64,000 nucleotides of DNA, taken from Trichobilharzia szidati. Taxonomy: Eukaryota > Platyhelminthes > Trematoda > Strigeidida > Schistosomatidae. The translations under genes and the position numbers were made by a program. Shown in pieces: positions 1 to 11,300 of the stretch. Each line of letters begins with the position of its first letter. The first letter of the stretch is position 1. Below the pieces are notes generated by a model. It was not told the DNA's origin and did no database searches. It worked only from the letters and a program-made list of their open reading frames with translations. The stretch covers positions 32,436,804 to 32,500,803 of the forward strand of contig OX235277.1 of the NCBI GenBank assembly GCA_944472155.2, read 5' to 3'.

Positions 1-345
1 CAAATTCGGCTCGAAAACAAAAGTCAACAACTACAAGCCGATCAATATCACACCTTAAAGCATCCAGAATTATGGAGAGACTGGTTTAAGATAACCTAAT
101 CAAAAATATGCTTAGTTGCAACATTGTAAGTCCGAACCAACATGGATTCCCAAAATCGAGATCATGTTAAACATGTCACCTAGGCTGCTTTAATTTTTTG
201 ACCAGCAATCGTGACAGACGAATACTAGTATTTGCCATCTACTTTGACATTTCTAAGGCATTTGACTGTGTCAGAGATTTACTGCTAATACATAAGCTTA
301 ACTCCTTAGGAATACGTGACCCACTATTAGGATGGTTTAAATAAT
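1..345 (+). pseudogene. CR1-like LINE reverse transcriptase fragment (5' piece)
   Basis: Conceptual translation in shifting frames gives a decayed reverse transcriptase fingers/palm segment: a YKPINITP-like stretch, an NQHGF-like stretch and an FDISKAFD-like motif carrying the first catalytic Asp. It is clearly related to the better preserved minus-strand element at 16.1-21 kb in this window. Frameshifts and stops are frequent. The segment starts off the left edge of the window and is cut at about 345 by an RTE fragment; the same RT resumes at about 866. It is a dead LINE copy, not a cellular gene. Confidence 0.8.
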
Positions 346-864
346 TCTCTCAAGTCTGTGTGGAGGTCAACAGCACTCAGCATGAAAAATAAGATTCGGA
401 TTTTCAACTCCAATGTGAAGTCAGTGCTACTATACGGATCAGAGACTTGTCGCGTCATAAAGAGCATCTCAAGCAAACTACAGACCTTCATTAACAGTTG
501 TCTTCGCTCAATACTCAAGATCAGATGGTCAGAAAAGATCAGCAACAGAGATCTCTGGGAGTGAACCAACCAGAAGCCAATTGTGAAACAAAAAGGCAAA
601 AAGAAATGGAGATGGATTGGCCATACTCTGAGGAAACCATCAAGTGACATCACTAGGCAAGCCGTTGCTCAAGTGGAACCCGAAAGGGAAGCGACGAGTT
701 GGTCGTCCAAGGGTGACTTGGAGGAGGTCATGTGAAGAGGAGATGAAAACGTGTGGGCGGACTTGGAGCCAGGTGGAGACTCTAGCAGAGAACCGAACGC
801 AATGGAGACGCACGGCTGAAGCCCTATGTTCCTCTAGGAGTCAAAGGAAACAATAATAATGATG
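346..864 (+). mobile_element. 5'-truncated RTE (SR2-like) LINE fragment inserted in CR1 RT
   Basis: Encodes only the C-terminal end of an RTE-clade polyprotein: an SVLLYGSETC motif, then a WIGHTLRKP-like motif, then a GKRRVGRPRVTWRR-like basic stretch in a shifted frame. It ends in an A/T-rich trinucleotide-like tail (AATAATAATGATG) at about 850-864, typical of RTE 3' ends. The short direct repeat AATAAT flanks it at 340-345 and 865-870, and the interrupted CR1 RT frame resumes right after, so this is a target-primed insertion that was 5' truncated. A related fragment lies on the minus strand at 50856-51060. Confidence 0.8.
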
Positions 865-865
865 A

Positions 866-1875
866 ATAATCCCCTAACAACAGGTCCCAAATATATAAAC
901 TCGTGTCTGTAACTTCCAAACCTAGCCAAATAACTTCTGGTGTAGTACAAGGTAGTGTCATTGGTCCCCTCCTATTTACACTTTATATCAACGACATGTG
1001 CGCTTGCTTCTCACTTGAGAAACCGTTCATCTTTGCAGATAACCTAAAAGTAGCTTATACATTCCAATGTGCTGACCTAGGGTACTTCGGGAAGGTAGTG
1101 CAGAAAGAATTAGATAAAGTGACTGCTTGGTCGTCTTTATAGAACCTACGATTTAACCTTAAAAAAGTGATTGGATCTGCTTCGGCACACCGTCAATCAA
1201 CATGAAATTAACGCTTCAATCTCCGAAGCGTCGTTGACTTATGCCTGAGGTACTCTAGTGACCGAACATTCTCTGAACAAGTGACATAACAGACTCAAAA
1301 GTCATGGATGCTCTTAGGATGCATACTCAGGAACTTTCATGACAATGAAGCCAAGCTAATTCTGTACAAAACATGTGTGAGGCCACTACTAGAATACTGT
1401 CCATTTATTATTAGCTGCACTTGCACACGCGACCAGCTGAGGATGGAAAGTATCCAACGATATTTCACGTCCAAAATACTTGGCTACGACTGTAAGAAAG
1501 ACTACATCTCACGGTGCATGATTCTAAATCTTGACTCATTTTGGACGAGACGACTTATTATAAACCTAGTGTTCTTCTTTAAGGTCCTACACAAAAATAC
1601 CATTCTCAGACAATAAGGATATGCAATTCTCACCGGGAGTCTCTTACGATCTGCGTAATCAAACTTGCACAGTGACAATAAAAGCCTTCAAATCAACACT
1701 CTATGAAAACTTCTTCACAGTCATCTACTCTAAAATATGGAACGGCCTGCCCCTAGAAGTCATTACCTGGACCCCCGTTATAAGTTTCAAGCACTCTCTG
1801 TACAGACTGTTTCACTCTACTGATTACATTACTAAACTATTGGTTTCTAGAACGAATGAATTACCAGTTTGCTAA
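866..1875 (+). pseudogene. CR1-like LINE reverse transcriptase, C-terminal half (3' piece)
   Basis: Continues the RT interrupted at 345. Visible motifs are TSGVVQGSVIGPLLFTLYIND, then FIFADNLKVAY, where the catalytic FADD box has become FADN, then the thumb/C-terminal segment (LYKTCVRPLLEYCPF, IQRYFTSKILG). Stops near 1141 and 1614 and frame changes break it. The homologous minus-strand element (16131-17147) keeps FADD, so the Asp-to-Asn change is private to this copy. The segment after the last stop is probably LINE 3' UTR. Confidence 0.85.
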
Positions 1876-2857
1876 AGTACATAAAGAACGCATATAAATT
1901 CCCTAATTATACTGTACATGATAAATAGACTAGTCACATAGATGCATAAAAAGACTGGCTACAAATAAATATATATGTTTACTAGACGGTAATGTACGAC
2001 GAATATGAACATATTTGTACAAACACTAGGATCCCATTCGTGTCCAAATATTTTTTCCTTCCTTTCTGGTACTTTGCTGCTCCCCTCTTCCCTTCCATTT
2101 TCTTTGTAATAGAAGTTGCACAAATCTACAGTTGAACAGAACTTGAAGCCACCTACTTATTTATCATCCTTCAAGATTTGGCCAGTAATGACTCAGCATC
2201 CTTGCAATATCCACCGTCACCACAACAGGACGCTGTATAACACCCCTTACAAACAGTTTCCATGATCTAAAATGACTTAAAAATAGCTTTCTACATGCTG
2301 ATCAGCTTACCAGTACCGAACAACCATGCAGCGACATATGGCGGTATCAGCTGACCTCAGCGCGGGTGTGTACAGTAAAACAAATCTGCCTGACAATGAC
2401 CGATATTGATCTGCACAGAGTCCAATTCACTTCTGGTGTTACTTACGATGAAAATGCTCACAAAATTCAACAAGTAAATCGCTTATTTTGAATTAATACT
2501 CAATTTGAACATCAGTCAAAAATAAGGTTAGATGTCATCGCAGTGTGCCTTGCACGTCTGAATTTCATTTTTTTTAACGCAATCACCAGCAGTTAACCCC
2601 ACGACAATTTGTAATTTCCGACGCGACTGTACACACGTGGTTCGTCCCCTAAATTTGTTGCCATTCAACGCATTCTTCGAGTCTTTTACTCAGCCCGAAA
2701 ACCAAACAAGTTGTATAACATTCTTATTCATTTAAATTGATATTTCAACTGTGTAAAATACATCTCACTTCAGGTAAAGCTTCCAATTTCAAGCCCATTT
2801 AATATAAGTTCGATAGGCAGTCCTTGAACGCCAGGTAGAGCACTGCTAAGCTTGTAA
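1876..2857. other. No gene recognised; LINE 3' UTR grading into unassigned DNA
   Basis: AT-rich DNA. The first 100-200 bases probably are the 3' UTR of the preceding CR1-like copy. The rest, including 2200-2700, gave no recognisable protein or repeat within the window. Confidence 0.5.
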
Positions 2858-4025
2858 AGTGGAGAAGTAATTAGTAAGTGCGGCATTTGGTAAGTCGGCA
2901 TAGCAAATAGTCGCCGCATGAACCACACATTTGAGCGTCCCGCTACGCAAATTATGTGTTCATACTTAGAAAGAATTTCATGCAACAATTCCTTCATAAA
3001 TTCGCCCAATAATAGCCGAATAAACACCAAGATCACGTCAGCTGCATCTGCCTGGACAAGACAATGTAAACAAGCTCCAACCCGAATCAACTAAACCGCG
3101 CAAATGCCAGCAAGGTAGAGCAGATGGAGCCACTTCCAAAAGGCATACCCTATATAATCGTCCTTACAATACACGCGGGGTGTTTGCGCACACTTCTGAA
3201 TATGGTCATCTACTCTCGTCATCTTATTCTTCAATGCAGGCAAATTCTAACGTCACGGACAAATCTTCTGAAAGCCAAGTGTGGGACACCAACCTTTGCT
3301 CTGGAAGCATTTAAGGAAATTAAGATTCTTATCGCAGACCCAAACGTGTAAGCGCATCTTGACTTCAAGCCTCCCTTCATTCTCTCTGTCAATGCACCTT
3401 ACATGGTTATGGGAAATGTCAAACAAAACTTCATGAGTAACGCATGAATGGCTCTTGGTTTCGTTTCCGTGAAGCAGTCTACACGTGAAAATGGCGTGCA
3501 TTTCATGCAAACATTTATAAGCGTCAAAGAGTTTCTGATTGCGAACACTTCAGTCACTCCGCCAAAGGACGTCAATTTACTTTTTTACTTATCACAAACT
3601 TTTGACTTGTCATCTTCATATCATTACGGATAGATACTCTCTGTCACTTGGACTACATCTCATAACTCATCGCGGACATCGGACAGGCTTTTGAAACCAT
3701 GAGAAGTTGCCTCCGTGGCTCTGCAGTCATGCAGTGTTAATGCATTTTCTGTTTCTGGCATTTCCTGAAGGAATCAACTTCAGCGGTGTGGGCAACTGGG
3801 GATTAATAACCACTCACACTCTTCTTTAAATACGCTAAACTTTTCTGATCATATCTCAACCTTACATTCACCACCCTCGTACTATCCTTTTTCCCTAATG
3901 TTATTACCACTTCAGTGATTGGTCCACTGTTCTCCTCATTCTGAAGCCCCTAATGGTGATCGGAGTCTAAAAGCTACTGAGGATCTTTAGGAACGGCGCC
4001 ACAAACTTCACATTGCAGCACTCAA
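2858..4025 (+). repeat. Dispersed repeat R1, copy 1 (longest copy)
   Basis: The reverse complement of 2858-3782 recurs almost base for base at 49936-50855, and that of 3547-4025 recurs at 25288-25768, with only a few mismatches per several hundred bases where compared by eye. The right third (about 3690-4025) resembles the 5' region of the RTE element at 8356 (shared GGCTCTGC.GTCA.GCA and CGGTGTGGGCA stretches) and runs on into RTE endonuclease sequence. The left two thirds hold short open frames of 106, 75, 85 and 61 codons on both strands that I do not recognise. The high identity means recent duplication, so frame conservation says nothing about coding. Confidence 0.75.
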
Positions 4026-7000
4026 CTTGAAGACATTTCATCAAGTAGAATGGCAGTCCTCAGAACCTGAACTATCACAAGAGTAGCCATGGCTGGTTTC
4101 GGGAGTAGGGGAGTATGGTTTTTCTCGGATTCCTAACTGGCTGAAACTGCGAAAATTTGTTTGAGGTGTTTGAACTTTCTTTGGTTGTTTCTCGTGAACT
4201 TGTTGGTGTGGGAATAGTATCAAGAGCTGTGGCGGGAAAATTTTTGCGTGGTCAGATCCCACTGGATGATTACGTGTGCAGTCTGGTCGAATGGATTTGC
4301 TCTAATAAGGGAAGATTATGATGCCCACCTCCTATTTCCATAGACTTCTCTTCCGCACACAAGTTCAGCAGTTCTAATGAAACAAAGGGTGAGCCCTATC
4401 AAAGCTCCGTAGTTCGCTGCTAAAAGCGAAACACTCATGAACAGTTATTTTAATAGGTGATTGGTGGCTCACGCAGAGAAGCTGTGCCAGTCAGTTTGTT
4501 GGTGGTATAGGGCGTCCACGAAATACGCATTGCGGTCACACATTCCTCGGGATTAAGGAATTCAGAGCTACTGGATGCATAGGCAATTATCATGCAGGGC
4601 TTCTACAGCGCGGTATGGTGTAGCCACTCAGAGGCAGCAAGCAAATGAGGAATTGAGAAGGACGGAGAGAATAACCAAGTAGGAATTATGCTGTCTCTAT
4701 GGTATGTAGGGCATTATTCTTCTGTTTGTTCGACCACGCATTCCCAGGTTCACTTAACCACTGTCGTTCTTTTGGAAATAAAAGTTCATAAACACCATTG
4801 GTCTTCTGCAATATTACGAGCTGTCAGTCATTGATTTAGATAATTATTTCGGCAAAAAAGTAGGTTTTTAAAGTTAACTGCGTCTCTCTCACGATCTGCA
4901 AGACTGCTTATCTTCTGAATGATATTGAATGACTAATGTCTTTCCGCGTGTTTAATTAGACTCACCTGCTTAATGTGCCCACTGACATGCTTCCAAAAAA
5001 ACAGTCAAATTCTAAAATTGTTTTCTGTAATAATACGGAATGTGAACATAGCAGCTTCTAGGGCTCGAAAATATCATAAGGCAAATCGGCAATTCGGAGA
5101 TTGTTTACGGTTCCACTGACAATAAACCAACACGACAAGAGAATCACAACACAAGTTGCCACAGCACCAAACGTTGCAGCTTCAAAACGTTATGGGTTCA
5201 AACGGTTACAGGCCCTAATTTCGCAGTCTCGAATTCCATAATTAAAGATTAGTGCGATTTACGGAAATACTTCTGATTGTATCGATCCAGTCTTTTGCTG
5301 AACAGCAAGCAGCTGTGCCACAGTAGGGAATATAACTTTCAGCGGAAACGAGACCAGTTTGAATACTCTAGGTCATTAGAAATTCATTCAACAACGATAA
5401 TACTGACACTGTTTGTCGTTTGATAGTCTGGGTAATTATTTTGATGGAACAGTTGGTTACTAAGGCGGCGCCTATGCAGTCCCATGTTGAAAAAACGATG
5501 GAAGTGATTATCCACAGTTCTGTTCAGACTATGATCTGATCTGTGTCAAAGTACGTTTCAGGAGTGGCATTGTCTAGCCTATCGACATATGTCATCAGCA
5601 ACGTTTTAACCATCTCTTAGAGCAAATATTTGTAACGCTCGATGAATCTGCTTGAGGAGCAATTCAAATGGCTTGTAGCCAAGCCTAATCTGCCCAGCAT
5701 CTGTTATATTATTGAGATGCAGATACCGGCCCTTCAAATGTGAATGCGGTTTTGAAAGGCGAAACAGCTCGACCTGATGGAATAACTCCACAGTCGTCTA
5801 AGGACGGTACTGACAAACTGTTGTCTCAGTTAACTAAGAGATCAGGCAGTAATTGGGAATCCTAGATAAAAGCGTTAGACTAGTGAGAAATTAGACTTGC
5901 TTTACTTTGGTAATGGAAGGAGGATTGGCTTAGCATAGTATCTAAATTTCCAGGTTGAATAATTGTGAGTAGATCAAGTGGTGTTGAAGAGAAAGAAACA
6001 CGGGAAGGTCAGGTAGGCTTTAAGCCTGGACGAGGATGTATTTATCTTATTTCCATCATTCGGGAGATCCTAGAATACAGGGGGACAAGTTGGTGTCCAA
6101 AACTCCCCTTAATTCCTTACCTGAAAACGGTACCTGACTGTGTGAAATAAAAGTTCCTGTCGCAATAACGAGTTTTTATATTTCACTAATCGGTCTTCTC
6201 CAACTGAACTCATGCAACCATTGAACAGGTCATAGAAAGTTATCTTCCGAAGTGAAAGCGGACAGTGGTGTCTGTCAAGAATGTCCAGTATATTCGAACG
6301 TGCCAACGGATATGACATTGTCGACTTAAAATGTCTACGCACTGACTTGTTTACAAGAAGCAATCTCGTCGATTCAGAGTGGACAAACGCCGTTCAGTAC
6401 ATCTGCGTGAAAAATGAATGAGACACAGAGTCTTCCGAACAAATTGAGCAGAAATCATTGTGTTTGGCATGCAGCTTGCTCCTCTCAGTTCCAAGAAGAT
6501 GTTGAAAGGCTAGTCTGTTTCAACTGTCAGTTTAATGTAGGGCATAAGATGGTTGGGCAAGTTAACCACTCTATCTCTTTGTATTAACCCTAGCGGACTT
6601 ATCACCAACAAAACTTCTCCTTGGATATAAAAGGCTTATGCAATAATTGCCGACACGATTCATTTGAAGTGCAGATGTGATATTAGATTATCAGCCAAGG
6701 ACAACTGTACTGCATAGTAGTTCTCTTTGCCCTGCTTTATGGTTTTGAGGCGTGACCAATGAAAACGGAAGACCCGAAGGGACTATCTGTGTCTGATAAT
6801 GGGTGCTTACAGTCTAAATTCCATGTTGGGTGGTGTCATATGGTGAGTAACATTGAAGATGGGCGTGGAGTTTTAGGGAAGGAGGGAGGGATTAGGACTC
6901 AAAATCACTGTTAGATCATTATATTTCCCCATGCGAATTATTTTATCTCCCGTAGAATGTCCTTCACTAAAGATCCTTTGAATGTGACTCACCATTTTTG

Positions 7001-7052
7001 TGGGCTATGCAAAGTGTGGCAACTTAAAGAGCAGCACTTATATGCTAAGTTC
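3690..7052 (+). pseudogene. Decayed RTE-clade LINE, nearly full length
   Basis: Scattered similarity to the intact RTE element at 8356-12118, in the right order and spacing. Near 3990 a RHKLHIAALNLKTF stretch matches the start of the endonuclease domain. At about 5725-5830 a KGETARPDGI stretch matches the KRGKAAGPDGI motif ahead of the RT. At 5965-6090 a TREGQVGFKPGRGC stretch matches RT. At about 6715-6905 SVLLYGFEA-like and VLGKEG motifs match the C terminus. At about 6990-7052 the 3' UTR matches 12030-12095. Many stops and frameshifts; long dead. I inferred a single element from colinearity. Confidence 0.7.
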
Positions 7053-7650
7053 TGAGGATGAACCATTTATGCGTACTTGATCTCTGGGCTACCAATATTT
7101 CCATCATCTTATCGAGTATATTTTCTCCCACGTACTTTGTATTATTCAAAAAAAATATGACCTTTAAATTGGACGTTTACTGTCCGACATTCCTAAAACT
7201 TATACAAGTTACTGAATTGAAATTTGCTGATAAATATTAGAAAAAGCGTCATGGTGGACAGAAACATGCTTTAAATGTATTCCAGAACTGTTAGGTGGAG
7301 ACAAACTATAGCAGCCACCAAATGACTAATGCCAAACGGTCATGCAACCAGGCATAGATAGAGATATGTAAGTAATAAAACTTAAGCAATCGATTAAGAG
7401 CTTTCTACCATCAACATCACTTCTGTAGATTCACGTGTAATGGAAGGTATCGCAAAGACTCACAATATTCAGTACCTGTTTTCTAATGACCTAATGTATC
7501 CATTACAAATGGGGCTGAACCAAGAAGTGGAACAAGCTGACAGGTATATACGAAAAACATTAGACAACGATTGGCTAAAGAGGGAGAAGTGCAACGAAGT
7601 ATTGCACATCTATGCCATTATTAAAATAATTATTCATATCTATTTGGGAC
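7053..7650. other. No gene recognised
   Basis: AT-rich DNA between the decayed RTE copy and repeat X. The open frames (up to 118 codons at 7440-7796) have no recognisable motif, and the longest overlaps repeat X. Confidence 0.4.
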
Positions 7651-7654
7651 ACAC

Positions 7655-7915
7655 CAGTTGTACAGGTATGGATAAGTATCATTTAAACTACATGAATTTG
7701 ATTTTTGGTGAAATTGAATGGTTGCTGTCTTTTTTGACATTAGTTTGTAGGTACAATCTGCTAACTAATCATTCAATGGAGCACATCAAGAAATAGAGAA
7801 ATATCGTCTTCTCATTAACAAAACTACCCAAGTATGTATTGGATAGATTGTAAATACTTGGGAAAAAAATAAAGCTTGAAGTCAATTCCCCCATATAACT
7901 TTGGTGTGTACGGTG
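7655..7915 (+). repeat. Dispersed repeat X, copy 1
   Basis: Shares a colinear series of segments with 14505-14752: TGTACAGG.ATGGATAAG at the head, an AGAGATAT-type stretch followed by TCGTCTTC.CATTAACAAAA, then AATAAAGCTTGAAGTCAATTC and TATATAACTTTG at the tail. The tail contains an AATAAA signal. Length about 240-260 bp, no coding capacity. It could be a solo LTR or a short non-autonomous element; neither terminus is firmly defined. Confidence 0.55.
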
Positions 7916-8225
7916 TAAGTGTTGGTTATACTCAAGATACATCTCAACTAACCGCACTTACTAAGTACTTTTTCAATACAAAATATATTATTCACATAGA
8001 TTAAGCATTAACATGATTGACATACCGTTTGTACAGGCATGATCATATCTGACAGGTGAATTTTGAAATGGAACACTGTTTTATGAGATTAAAAATAGGA
8101 AAAATGAAAAATATCTCCAGAAACTTTATAAGAAATTTGTGATGTTTATTTTTAATTGAATAAGTTACAAGACGTTGGTTAAAGTCTAAACTTTCATCTA
8201 TAATATACTTATAGTCAGTCAACTT

Positions 8226-8355
8226 GGGAAAGTTGGCTTCGGGAAAGTCTGCAGGCTGCGATGAAATCAGACCATCTGTCCTGAAGCTGTGTTCAGAAAG
8301 TCTCTGCCAACCCCTAGTGATCCTTTGATGTAGGGAAACTTCCATGTGAATGGAA
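8226..8355 (+). pseudogene. CR1-like copy A, left part (RT start)
   Basis: Matches 32956-33085 of CR1-like copy B, starting at the AAAGTTGGCTTC stretch and covering the KSAGCDDIRPSVLKLCSES motif at the start of RT. It lacks the same 13 bases as copy B (after 8322) that copy C retains at 63927-63939, plus one further base. The sequence breaks at 8355, where the RTE element starts, and continues at 12119. Confidence 0.85.
8344..8355 (+). repeat. Target-site duplication of RTE element, left copy
   Basis: The 12-mer ATGTGAATGGAA here is repeated exactly at 12119-12130, flanking the RTE element. In copy B the same 12-mer occurs once in the uninterrupted CR1 sequence (about 33076-33087), which proves it is host DNA duplicated on insertion. 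Confidence 0.95.
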
Positions 8356-11300
8356 CCCGACCGAAAGCTGCTACCTTGACGTGGTGGTCGGGCTTGAACA
8401 TCGCAATGACCCAACAAGCTATACTGGCTGGAACTTATATTCCTGCAGGTCCTACCATGCCAGAAAGGTTGTTTGGATAGCGGTTAGACTAAAAGCAGTT
8501 ACCCAACCCAATCCAATGACTTCATACAAATCACAAAATATCATGCCGGATCGGTCGGGGCCCGGATTAACAACGACCGCGCTTTCTGCTGCCGTGTCAC
8601 AGGGCAGAAGTGATAAATACGCTACTGAGACACACCAAATAAAAAACAACAAACAAAAACAGGCCGTGTGTGACCGGCCTCAAGCAGTTGTCCCCTGGGC
8701 TCTGCGGTCACGCAACCAACTTCCACGGTGTGGGCAGCCGGGAAGCAACAATCGCCCTCACAACCCGAAGAGCACACGAAACCTCTCTATTCCTCACTCA
8801 CCTTTGTCCTCATCTTCATCTCTATTATCTTGCCTTCCTTCTACTAATGCAACTCCTCTACTTAATGGCTCTTCACTTCCTGTTCACTCTGTGTGCACTG
8901 ATAACGACGGAAGCCAAAAAGCCACCATCGATAGTCTCCTAAAGCCACGTCACCAATTTCATATAGGGGCATTTAATGTTAGGACACTTTGCCAAATAGG
9001 ACAACAGGCATCACTAGCCAAGACTCTGGCATCCCGAGCCATTGATGTATGTTGTGTTTCAGAAACGCGCATACAAGACCTAAGTGTGGTTATTCACCTA
9101 ACCCCACCTGGCCAACAGGATGAATCTGCAAAATTCACCTTGAGGGTGTCAGGCGATGCCACAGCTAGCTCACGAGGATTAGCTGGTGTTGGGATAGCTC
9201 TGAGTACTAAGGCAGAAAAGACACTACTTGACTGGATCCCGGTAGATAGCCGAATGTGTGCTGTCCGTCTGAACGGATCAGTGAAAAGGAGAAAGGACTG
9301 CACTACTCGCCGATGCCTTTTCGTAATCTCCGCCTACGCCCCCACTGACTGCAGTTCGGATGAAACGAAGGATGAGTCCTACCAAAAGCTGTCTAGTTTG
9401 CTGCGAAAGGCTAAACGCTCAGATATAGTCGTTTTAGCTGGTGACTTTAATGCTCAAGTGGGGAAATTGTGTCAATCTGAGAAGAATGTCGGTGGCACAT
9501 ACGGAATCCCGTGCCAGCGAACCGACAACGGTGACCGTCTCCTACAGTTCTGTTCAGATAATCACTTGTTTCTTGTAAGCACTAACTTCAAACACAAGGA
9601 GAGACACTGTTTGACCTGGCGACCTCCATCATCAAACCAACGCTGGACGCAAATAGACCACATAGCAATAAGCCATCGTTGGCGTGGGTCGGTAGGAGAT
9701 TGTCGCTCCTTCTGGAACACGTGTGTAGATACCGATCACGCACTGGTCCGCGCTCGTGTGTGCCTACGACTGAACGGACGTAGGAAACAGCTGGCGGTAA
9801 ACCCATCACGTCCCCAGCTCGATCTGGAAACTAAGTCCCTATTTGAGGAAGAACTAGCTAAACACATATCTGAGTTCGACAGCTGCGCTCACCCTGAAGA
9901 AGCCTGGAAGAATATTAAATCAGGCATAGATACAGCTGTAAAAGCTGTGAATAAGGTAAATCCAAAGGTGAGTAAAAACCATTGGTTTTCGACTGCCTCA
10001 TCCGAACTGATAGATGCTAGAGGACTTATTCCGGCGAGCTCCGAATTCAATGGGGAGCGAAAGCTGCACAAAAGGAAACTTACGAAAAGTCTCCGCAAGG
10101 ACCGTGAACAGTGGTGGTTGACAAAGGCGAAAGAGATGGAAAAAGCATCGGCGATAGGCAACACTAGGCAACTCTTTAGACTCATCAGGGAAACGGGTGG
10201 GAGAAGGCAAATCATAAGTGAGACTATTTGTGAGAAAAATGGCTCCTTAATTAGCTCTCAGGATAGACGCCTCGAACGCTGGAAAGAACACTTCGAGGAA
10301 CAGTTTAACTTGCCTACAGCCACACTGAGCCTCCCCGCCATCCAGCACACACCCGAATGGGACATAGACACTGGCCCGCCGTCTGTAAGTGAGGTCACCA
10401 AAGCAATCTGTAATTTAAAACGAGGCAAAGCGGCAGGACCCGACGGAATTATTCCGGAGGTATTTAAATATGGGGGTGACATACTGGTACATAGTTTAAC
10501 TAAGGTACTAGGTAACGTCTGGGAATCAGAGACGGTTCCATCAGACTGGGGTAAGTCACTTATTATACCGATTTTCAAGAAGGGAGACAAGTCGTCATGT
10601 GATAATCATAGGGGGATCAGCTTAACGAACATAGTCTCTAAAATCCTAGGCTCAGTAATCATGAACAGACTAAGCCGAACTCGGGAGGAACAAACGAGGG
10701 AAAATCAAGCGGGCTTTAGGCCAGGTAGAGGGTGCATAGATCATATCTTCACTCTCCGACAGATCCTAGAACATAGACACACTTTTAGGCGTCCAACAAT
10801 TGCCATATTTCTTGACTTGAAGGCGGCCTTCGACTCCGTGGACCGAGAGGTTCTATGGCAATGTTTGACTATGAATGGAGTGCCAAGAAAGTACATTGCA
10901 CTAATCGAGGCACTCTACTCAAACTCACGTAGCTGTGTAAGGGCTTATGGGGAATTGTCATCTGAATTGATAACAACCAGTGGTGTCCGTCAGGGATGTC
11001 CACTTTCCCCTTTTCTGTTTAACTTCATCATAGATATGCTAATGGAAGTATCCCTAACTGGACTTAACGACTTAGGAATCGACTTGTTACCAGGGAATAG
11101 TCTTATAGACTTAGAATACGCAGACGACATAGTCCTGTTAGGGGAGGACGCTGACAGAATGCAGAGTCTTCTGAACACCTTGAGCAGCAATCTTCGTATG
11201 TTTGGCATGCGATTCGCCCCTGTGAAATGTAAGATGCTGCTACAGGACTGGACTACGTCAACTCCTAGCTTAGTGATAGGGAGTGAAGTGATAGAACATG

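Noticed and set aside
3124..3633. Frames of 75, 85 and 61 codons conserved exactly in another copy
   Set aside because: The DNA itself is nearly identical between R1 copies, so conserved peptides are not evidence of coding.
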